From: Lonicera japonica
Lineage: Eukaryota; Streptophyta; Magnoliopsida; Dipsacales; Caprifoliaceae
DNA length: 64,000 bases
Direction: 5' to 3'
Assembly: GCA_021464415.1 (NCBI GenBank)
Contig: CM038463.1
Location: forward strand, 3,844,001 to 3,908,000
The translations under genes and the position numbers were made by a program. The notes beneath the pieces were generated by a model that ran no database searches, was not told the origin of the DNA, and was given only the letters and a program-made list of their open reading frames with translations. Below, piece after piece: positions 56,729-64,000 of the stretch; the first letter of the stretch is position 1; the number at the start of each line of letters is the position of its first letter.

Positions 56729-58302
56729 TGTGAGAATCCGCAAATGCGACCCCCCCGGGTCTCGTCCCCGTTTGGTTGGACGTCTGAAACGTCGGAACGG
56801 ATTCTGTCGTTCCATTTGCTGGAGCGTCTCTTTTGATTCATATCAGGTGTCCCTATGTTCTATTTCTAGATGCAAAGGGGTTTGTTCAGAGTCGCCAGTA
56901 CGTTTTACGGGAAAACGTACAAAATGGTTGTGTAAGAGGAAAGGTTTTTAAGCCTTTATTTACACGTTTGTCTACGAAATCAGGATTATATAGGGTTCGG
57001 AAACTATATTACGGTTTGGGAAGGTGTTAAGCACCCATTCCGCCCTTTCGGTCTCTAGTGGTCTTTATATGTTTATTCTATGTTAAAAAACTTGGATGCT
57101 TTTACTGATAGCCTACTACTTTCTGAGCGAAAACCCTAATTTCTGGGAAAAACGGGAAAGGAATAGAAAACCTTTGTGTTCCAAGATCCGATGTTTCGTT
57201 TTGAGAAATGCAAATACAAGTGACGAGAGTTGTTTTCTTTAGAAATGGAGTTTCCCGTATTATTTCTCGGATAATGACGGTTTTCTCGAGTTTTGTAAAA
57301 GTGCGGATCTTATAATGGAACTAAATTTCGATATGGAATTGGAACTCTGGAGGGGAGTTTTACCGGACGTATCACAATCTATGAAGCAGATAGGATATAT
57401 CGGGTATTTAATTTCCTAAGTAAGTTTTACCAGTCCGGGTTTGAAAACAGGATTTTATCCGGATAGTAATGTACTTACTCTTCTGGTTTTACAAATAGTT
57501 TTATCAGGGCTTTTTGTTTTGAAAACGATAGACTATTTGTAACTTGGCAATAAGTTTATTCAAATAAAACGTGGACAAAACGACAGAAATAAAACGAGTA
57601 CACAGATTTTTAATGTTTAAATACTATAAGAGACTTTTTTTACCTTCCCGACGAGAATAATAATAATAAGAAAGAAAATATAATCCAGCAGAGAGATTTC
57701 CGGCGATAATAATCTTTTCCTTCTTCAGATATTTCCGAGAATTTGATTCCAGAGACGGGACACGTCGAGTGTCGGGAATAGATCCGATAATTCTCCAGAG
57801 ATAAGACGATAATATAGAATGCTTGATAATGAAATCAGACTAAAACTCAGAATTTCCAGATTCAAGTTGCTGCCTCCAACCCTTGGGGGTGTTGGCCTAT
57901 TTATACTGCTCGGGGAAGATTGTCGCGCGACATTTCCCCATAAAAGGCAAGTGTCGCGCGACATATCCGTTTGTCGTGCGACATTCCTAATTCACTGTGC
58001 CTGTTTGTCGCGCGACATACCTGTATGTCGCGCGACAAACGGCTGAAGTGATGGGTTCTGACACTGTGATGTGTCAGAAAGTGGTTGGTCGGGTGCAGAG
58101 AAGGATTGTCGCGCGACATAGCAGGATTGTCGCGCGACATATCAGGGATTGTCGTGCGACAATCCTTCATGAAAATAGGTCTGTCGCGCAACAAACCCCC
58201 TCGGGGTAGTTTCGGGTGCTCGGGTGGGTCCCGGACTCCAAATCAGTAGTTCTCGTAGGTCATTTAGGGTTCTTGCGGGGGTCACGGATCGGGGTCTCTA
58301 CA
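56729..58302 (+). mobile_element. Solo LTR of a third family (TGTGAGAATCC ... GTCTCTACA)
   Basis: 1574 bp bounded by TG and CA, with a perfect 5-bp TSD ATGTA (56724-56728, 58303-58307). The interrupted LTR reads on correctly across the site when compared with 25609 onward. It is more GC-rich than its surroundings and contains nine copies of a 12-base palindrome. No internal region remains, so I cannot say whether it is gypsy or copia. Confidence 0.88.
57921..58193 (+). repeat. Array of nine TGTCGCGCGACA palindromes
   Basis: Perfect copies start at 57921, 57952, 58006, 58026, 58107 and 58128. One-base variants start at 57972 and 58150 (TGTCGTGCGACA) and 58182 (TGTCGCGCAACA). Spacing is irregular, 20-81 bases. 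All three variants are single CpG transitions. Confidence 0.95.
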
Positions 58303-59007
58303 ATGTACAATATCTAAGACACATTTTGGTAAGCTTGAACACTTATACAAACTCATTTTTCATCTATCTTCATTATTCAAAGATTCAAGCTTTATAATTT
58401 ATCATAATTATTCATCTTTGAGCTATCCATTTGATCAATCAAGATAACTCTAGTGTGAGCTTTAAATTGTATCTATTATACACTTGAGAGAGTTATTGTT
58501 AATTGGTGCGAATCGTCAAGCAATTAGTATTCATTTGTGAGAGGTAAATCTTATAGGTTAACAAGATGGTAAATTCTTGTTTAGTGATTGTGAGAGGTAA
58601 ATCTCACAAATTAGCAAGAGAGTATGTCTTGTGGGAATATTGTGGTAAAGCAATATTTATAAGAGTGTGTGATACAACAACAACACTTGTAAAAAAAAAT
58701 TTTCACCCAGAACAAGATTAGTTTTAGTGAAAATTTTCGAGAGACTAACCGAGCGTGAACGTATGGTCTAACAAACCGAACCATGTGGACAAAATGTCTT
58801 GGTCTTCAATTGATTTAATCTTTCTAACTCAAGCTCTTTATTTACTTGCTATATTTATTGATTACTTGGTTGAATTGCTTATTTTCCTTGCTATAGTTGT
58901 TTAGCTAGTTCAATTGCTTAAACATTTTCGAAAAAAAATTTCATTTCGCATTTACTTTTGAAAACCCTATTCAACCCCCCCCCTCTAGGGTTAAAATCCG
59001 ACCAACA

Positions 59008-59740
59008 CACGGCATACCCCAAATTAGAGTTTCACACCCATTGCCAACGCATCGACGAGCGTTAGCTTTAATTAACGGTTGACAACTCATAATACTTCAC
59101 CAAATAAAACTTAGGTTAGAACCCACCTTGGCTTCAAGAAAATATGATTGAGCATAATAACGAGCTTTATATATTCTGCCACAAAGAGAATTTGGCTTCA
59201 TTAAAAGATGCTAAGCTTGCTTGGCTAGTATTGCAACATTAAATTCATGAACACGCCAAAACCTTAGACCTCCGTCTACTTTTTTGTGGCATAATTTGTC
59301 CCAGCTCTTCCATCTTAGACATGGGCTTCCATCTTTCTTTTAGCCCCCACCAAAAACTATTCATCATCCGTTCCAAATCGTCGCAAAGCCGCTGCGAAAA
59401 AAAGGAAAATACTCATAATATAACTAGGTATAGCTTGTATAACTGACTTAAGCAATACCTCTTTCCCTACTCGAGAAAGATTCTTATTTCGCCAACCATA
59501 CATTCACTTCCACGCATTGTCTTTAATGTAAGCAAAAGCTGACTGCCTATCACGACCTCTAAGAGAAGACGCGCCTAGGTACTTGCTGTGATTATAACAA
59601 ACTTAAACTCCCAACAAACCACAAATGCTGTCCTTCACCTCTTGAGATGTGCCACCGCTGAACATAATAGATCATTTATGAAAATTGATCATTTGGCCCG
59701 ACGCTTGTTCATACTTGTGCTTATTCCAAAAGTAAAGGCT
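59008..59740 (-). pseudogene. L1-type LINE, reverse transcriptase part (5'-truncated)
   Basis: The minus-strand reading from about 59740 gives KYEQASGQMINFHK, then IMFSGGTSQEV, KYLGASSLRGRDRQSAF, RNKNLSRVGKEVLLKSVIQA, IPSYIMSIF, then LERMMNSFWWGLKERW. This is the C-terminal half of a plant L1 reverse transcriptase. Several stops are present. Everything upstream of ASGQ is missing, a typical 5' truncation. It continues at 55894 across the solo LTR insert. Confidence 0.85.
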
Positions 59741-60128
59741 TTACCCCAATTATATATATAATAAAATAGAGAGTTAAAATAAATATATTCTAACTTTATT
59801 GACCATCACCTAGAGAGTCAACTCTATTATATGATTAGTTAACATATATATATATTGTTGTTTGCTATATCGTTTAAAATAGAGTCCTCTAGAGATGACA
59901 ATGATGCTCTTTAGTTGTCTTTGGATGAAAGTCAACCATAAAGAATTGATTTGATCATTTTCGGTCAATAGCCTAAACTTAGGCGATTGATGATATGACT
60001 CTTACGTTGATCTGCTAACAATAACAAATGATCACCATGACTAATTGGGGTAAAGTCAATAAATTTATAATCTTACGTTATACCTTATTATTGGCTTAAT
60101 TAGAGGTCACATATCTAGATAATATAGA

Positions 60129-60159
<31 letters not shown>

Positions 60160-62159
60160 ATAATCTTTTCGTTCTAGAATAACTTTATATTTTTTGAGAT
60201 GTATCAAATATTTACTTTTTAAAAAATAATCAAATGTACCAAAATCATAATGAGATCAAAACAAGTTTTATTCTCGGGATATTGAAAAACAGGGCTTATA
60301 TGAAAAAAGTTTTTTGCAAAAGAATCAGGGAATAATATTTTTTTAAATTAAGGACATATATTTGACCAAATTCTAAAAGGATTACAAAGTTAACTTTGCA
60401 GTAAATTTTTAAATTGTATTTTTTATGGAATCATGCAAAATCAAGTTTGCACTACATGTTTTTTAGCATATTATTATAAATAAGTGTTTAATTAACAATG
60501 CTTTAAAATAATTTTAACAAACTATATATTCAAAAATTATTCATTAATAAAATGCACATAATAATCTTTTTGGAGTTATGCAAAGTTAACGCTCTTTATG
60601 TTCTAAAATATTACTATGTAAATGTGTTTATTTGATATTGTTTTAAAGTTTTATAAATGAAACATAAGAAAATACTTGTTAAAAATTATAAACACATCAT
60701 GCAAAACAACTTTGCGCTAAATTTTTTTGATTGCAAAGTTAAGTTTGCAAAAAACACAATTATGTAAAGTTAAGTTTGCACTCAACACAATTTAGTGCAG
60801 AGTAAAGTTTGGACTCGGTCAAAAGCCCTTATTTTAAAATGTAATTGATAAACAAGTCATTATTTCATAATGCTAATGATATCTAAACCCTTATTTCTAA
60901 AAAATATTATTCGTTGATTTTTTTGCAAAAATCATTATCACACAAGAACTTTTACTTTATTTTCAGATTTTTAAAAGAATTGTAAAATAAAAATCTTCAA
61001 GGACAAAGATCAAAAAATAAAAAAAAATCGAGAAATTTTATTTCAAATTTAAAAAATAAAGAAAAAAAAAACCCTCGAGGTAATGATAAATTGATAATTA
61101 CTGCTCATCAAAATTGGTACTTATTTGAAATGAGAAACTGTAATGATAATGACGCCTATCCAAGTTGGTATGCTAGGAGTGGGTAGTTGGGCCGGTGGAT
61201 GGAGTGATAACTCTCCACACGAACAATGCGAGTTCGAGCTCCCCATCCCCCTTTGCTTGACGGTCAAAGTGGTGCTCAAAAAAGAGTTGGTATACTTATT
61301 TGAGAACAAGGAAAAAGGTAAAAATTCATTCCATGAGAATGTGCTTTGAAAAAATTCAGGGAGTAATATAATTCTGAAATAAGGATTTAGTTTTTAATTA
61401 TTTGTTAGTGTAGGATCTCTTCAATTGTGTTTCTAAATGAGGTATTTGATTAAAATTGTATTTTTTGCAAACTAAAAATTTAATGCAAATTTTATTTTAC
61501 ATGATGTATTTTAGAATTTTAATAAATATATTTTTATGTGTCCCTCATTTTTGTATAACTTTAAAGCAATGTCAATAAACTTCACTACATAGTAATGCAT
61601 AATAAACGAGTACTACAAATTTAACTTTGCATAATTCAATAAAATTATCATATGTGTTTTTATTAATAAATATGTTTTGATTTGTAACTCGTTGAAATAA
61701 CTCCAAAACACTATCTCAAACTTGATTTATAAAATTAGATTTTAACCTTGTATTTTGAGGTTCATTTTAACAAGACCCACTTCTTTTCTAAAATTTGTAA
61801 TCAATTCAATCATTTGTTTTGAAAATTATATTTTTTTAATTAAAAAATAATCATAACAGGTGTAATACCAATGTACGTTGCCGTCCAATTAAGCGTTAAA
61901 AATCTCGTGTTAATAACATATCCAAGTCAATTGGCTTAGCTTAAGGCATATCCGTATAGAGTATATCTGATGGTATTGTAATAATTGACATGTAAATTAT
62001 ATTTGTCCATCAATATTTACAAAAAACTTGAACATTTAAAAAATATTACAATGGTGCTTTTGTAAAGTGTCGTATAAATTTTGAAAAAACTAATAAGGTT
62101 CCAACATTTGTTAACTATCAATTAAAATAATTTTTTTATTATTTTTTCTTGAATTTTTT
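59741..62159. other. AT-rich intergenic DNA with recurrent TGCAAAGTTAA motif
   Basis: No gene seen. Imperfect copies of a palindrome-like word (T)GCAAAGTTAAGTTTGCA recur near 60385, 60437, 60580, 60702, 60735, 60765 and 60800, with a related piece near 61630. A (TA)n run lies at 60129-60153. Confidence 0.6.
61160..61260 (+). mobile_element. SINE-like element
   Basis: GGGCCGGTGGATGGAGTG suggests an A box, and GAGTTCGAGCTCC about 40 bases later a B box, followed by CCCATCCCC. It is more GC-rich than its neighbours. The boundaries and TSD are not resolved. Confidence 0.45.
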
Positions 62160-62962
62160 TATAAATAATTTTATATTCACAATAGATCTTGATTTGTAGG
62201 TATTGAAGAGTAAATTTCAAATATACATTTTTTTATTAAAATCCATATTTTACATTTTATGTTATTACATTGTCAAACTTTACTCAAAAAATGAAAAGAG
62301 AGAAAGTTGACTTGACATTGTAAAATTAGAGTGTATTTTACGCAACAATTTTACATGAATTTAGATCATTTCCAACTATCTTGTATAATTTTAGTTTGTA
62401 TAAAATTTACACGTTTTGTAAAAAAAAAAATGGCCTCCAACAATCTTTTAAGAGACTTTGACACTTAGGATTTGTGTAAACCGGTTGTGTAAAATACAAA
62501 CCCAATTTACACATCCACATTATCTCTCTCTCTCCTTAATTTTTTACAAAAACATTAAAATAATAGAATTAAAAATCTAAAATTTAGTTTTTTATAAAAT
62601 TTATATATTTGAAATCTATTCATCAAGAGCTAAAAAATAAGATCTATTGTGACTATAAAATTATGTATAAAAAAATTCATACAAAATTATTGAATATTAC
62701 ATATAATGATATAAACCATTTGTTTAATTTTTATTAGTCTATTTAAATTTTACACATGAGTACTATTGAAGCACAAAATAGATATGTATATAATTTATGT
62801 CTAAAACTCGATCCCTTACACATAAGATTTTACACAAAAAAATATAAACAACTGTTGGAGATGCTCTTAGATTTTAAAAAACTACCTGAGACAAAAAAAA
62901 TACAAATTGTGTAAATTTTACATAAAATAAAGATATAGAAGACTGTTGGAAATATTCTCAGA
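62160..62962. mobile_element. Overlapping inverted-repeat (MITE-like) elements
   Basis: Arms at 62160-62222 and about 62600-62665 are complements (AATAGATCTTGATTTGTAG against AATAAGATCTATTGTGACTA). A second pair spans about 62365-62440 and 62845-62962 (ATCATTTCCAACTATCTTG against GACTGTTGGAAATATTCTC; CTCCAACAATCTTTTAAGAG against CTGTTGGAGATGCTCTTAGA). The two pairs interleave, implying nested or composite insertions. All of it is noncoding. Confidence 0.5.
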
Positions 62963-63007
62963 AAGAAAGAGATGGATAGGAGCAAACAACCTCTATGAAG
63001 AATTTAA

Positions 63008-63407
63008 GGGTGGCGTTATCTACACCCACTAAATCTGTCATAACCCCCCCCCCCCCCCCCCAAAGGTAAATTTCTAATCACTAACACCCCTAAAACTTGA
63101 CTAATAAGAGATGAATGTAGATGCATACACTCACTCTACTTGAGGAGAGTTTGTTTGTAATAACTCGCATAACAGCAGGTAATAGATTATTGTAGTGTTT
63201 TTCAAATAAAGCTCGCCTAATGAGAAATGAATGCACTTACATAAACTCGTCTTACATGAGGAGAGTGTGTTACTAAGTACTCACCTAACATCAGGCAATT
63301 GAGGGAAGTGTTTGTGACAAATAAGGTGGTGTTAAAATGTGTTTTTAGTTAAATTTTGGAGAAGGGTATTTGTAACAGATTTGAGGGATGTAAATAACAC
63401 CACCACC
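63008..63407. mobile_element. TIR element with internal tandem repeat
   Basis: The left end GGGTGGCGTTATCTACACCC and the complement of the right end GGTGGTGGTGTTATTTACAT match, and pairing continues through AAATCTGT. TTAA abuts both ends. The interior holds a run of about 17 C (63045-63061) and two copies of a 121-base unit starting CTAATAAGAGATGAATG (63101) and CTAATGAGAAATGAATG (63222). Confidence 0.6.
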
Positions 63408-63779
63408 TTAATTTAAACTTACAAATTGTGTAAATCAAGCTATTTTTCACCATGGTAATAAGTGCCTAGACTTGTAATTAAACCTATAAATAATATTTTA
63501 TTAGTATATAATTAATGCTTAAAATGTGGATGAATAATATTTACTTTGTCATTTGTGGGGAAGAAATAAAATGTGAAAGAAAAAAGTCCGAAAATGTGAA
63601 AGTAGTCAATTAAAGACCAGAGAAAAAGAGACTCCAATTACATATTCTCTTTTAAAAATAAAAATATATTAATATTTCAATATTACCCTTGTATTTTAAA
63701 ATAAAAACAAAGGAAAGATATTCGATGGGTAAATTTGACAATAGCATATTTAAGTAGGGGTATTGTTGTCCAAAACTTT

Positions 63780-63955
63780 TGTAATAAATACCGAAAAATT
63801 AGAAGGGAAATCAATCTCATGAGGTATGAATGGAATGATTTTCCCCCTACTTTTTCCTTTGTTAAAAAAGTATTTCCGAAATTTATACTTACCAAATAAA
63901 AGAAAGTAATGACTTTTCTTTCCTGAATCCTCAAATCCGCGAACTAAACGAGGCC
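63780..63955. mobile_element. Right half of the Tourist-like MITE seen at 12102-12423
   Basis: It aligns by eye with 12250-12423: GGAATGATTTTCCCCCTACT, then AAGTATTTCCGAAATTTATAC, ACCAAATAAAAGAAAG, ending GAACTAAACGAGGCC. No left end was found upstream, so it is a truncated or diverged copy. Confidence 0.65.
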
Positions 63956-64000
63956 TCAGTTGTCTAATATGTCTACACTATCATTCATTAACTTCCAAAT

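Larger units (their letters stand above)
55895..59007 (+). mobile_element. Solo LTR, TGTTGACCTA family, split by another solo LTR
   Basis: It starts TGTTGACCTAAAGGG and ends CCGACCAACA. The TSD CACGA (55890-55894) against CACGG (59008-59012) has one mismatch. Removing the 1574-bp insert and its TSD leaves about 1534 bp, matching the 1538-bp copy at 24797. The AGTCGACT sites are partly decayed here (AATCGACT, AGTCAACT, AGTCGACT, AGTCGATT at about 56553-56621). Confidence 0.88.

Noticed and set aside
57921..58193. CRISPR-like array
   Set aside because: The repeats are 12 bp, perfectly palindromic, irregularly spaced, and lie inside a plant LTR. No cas genes and a eukaryotic context rule it out.
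57725..58209. Frames across the palindrome array, such as MSRDTCLL... and MPVCRATYLYVARQT
   Set aside because: Repeated CRAT/ARH and SRDN words are translations of the TGTCGCGCGACA palindrome in each frame.

Overview
The window is AT-rich plant nuclear DNA, almost certainly from a eudicot. The evidence is intron-containing genes with GT/AG borders, two paralogous KUP/HAK/KT potassium transporter genes, and dense nests of plant-type LTR retrotransposons, TRIM, CACTA, MULE, hAT and Tourist/Stowaway-like elements, LINEs and SINEs. The species cannot be named from the sequence. Element boundaries below were read by eye from terminal motifs, target-site duplications (TSDs) and comparison of repeat copies within the window.

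Host genes. Two tandem, same-strand, eight-exon genes encode HAK5-like (cluster I) high-affinity K+ transporters. Copy 1 (6328-16288) and copy 2 (38011-53832) have identical lengths for exons 2-7. Copy 2 is intact, predicted at 775 aa. Copy 1 has an in-frame TAG at 15992-15994 that ends the protein at 675 aa. The next 97 codons keep the original frame to the family's usual C-terminus. Promoter-proximal blocks and several intron blocks are shared, so the pair arose by duplication of a whole genomic segment.

Region by region. 1-3163: an old minus-strand Ty1-copia gag broken by a solo LTR plus a 411-bp TRIM, then a DUF4283/LINE ORF1 remnant. 3164-6120: AT-rich, no gene seen. 6121-16318: HAK copy 1 with MITEs and a SINE-like piece in its introns. 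17000-31285: a nest in which an outer pol-less copia-type element (TSD AATTC) has an inner relative inserted in its 5' LTR (TSD GATTA). The inner element's 3' LTR holds a solo LTR of a second family (TSD GCTAG), and the outer 5' LTR holds a Stowaway-like MITE (TSD TA). 31286-37860: intergenic, with fold-back elements, a poly(C) tract and a SINE-like insertion close to the copy 2 promoter. 38011-53832: HAK copy 2. Its second intron is 11 kb because it holds a MULE-like fold-back element, itself split by a 5.4-kb non-autonomous CACTA element carrying a two-exon fragment of an APC4-like gene. The same intron has a hAT-like element, LINE debris and an island of short palindromes. 54672-59740: a minus-strand LINE split by a solo LTR, which is split in turn by a second solo LTR carrying nine copies of a CpG-rich palindrome. 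59741-64000: AT-rich intergenic DNA with inverted-repeat elements and short tandem repeats.

The two transporters are the only credible cellular genes. No complete transposase or pol gene was found, so every mobile element here appears non-autonomous or decayed. The points I would check first are the copy 1 C-terminal stop, the APC4-carrying CACTA element, the palindrome arrays in two unrelated LTR families, and the TRIM whose LTR/internal junction resembles an initiator tRNA.
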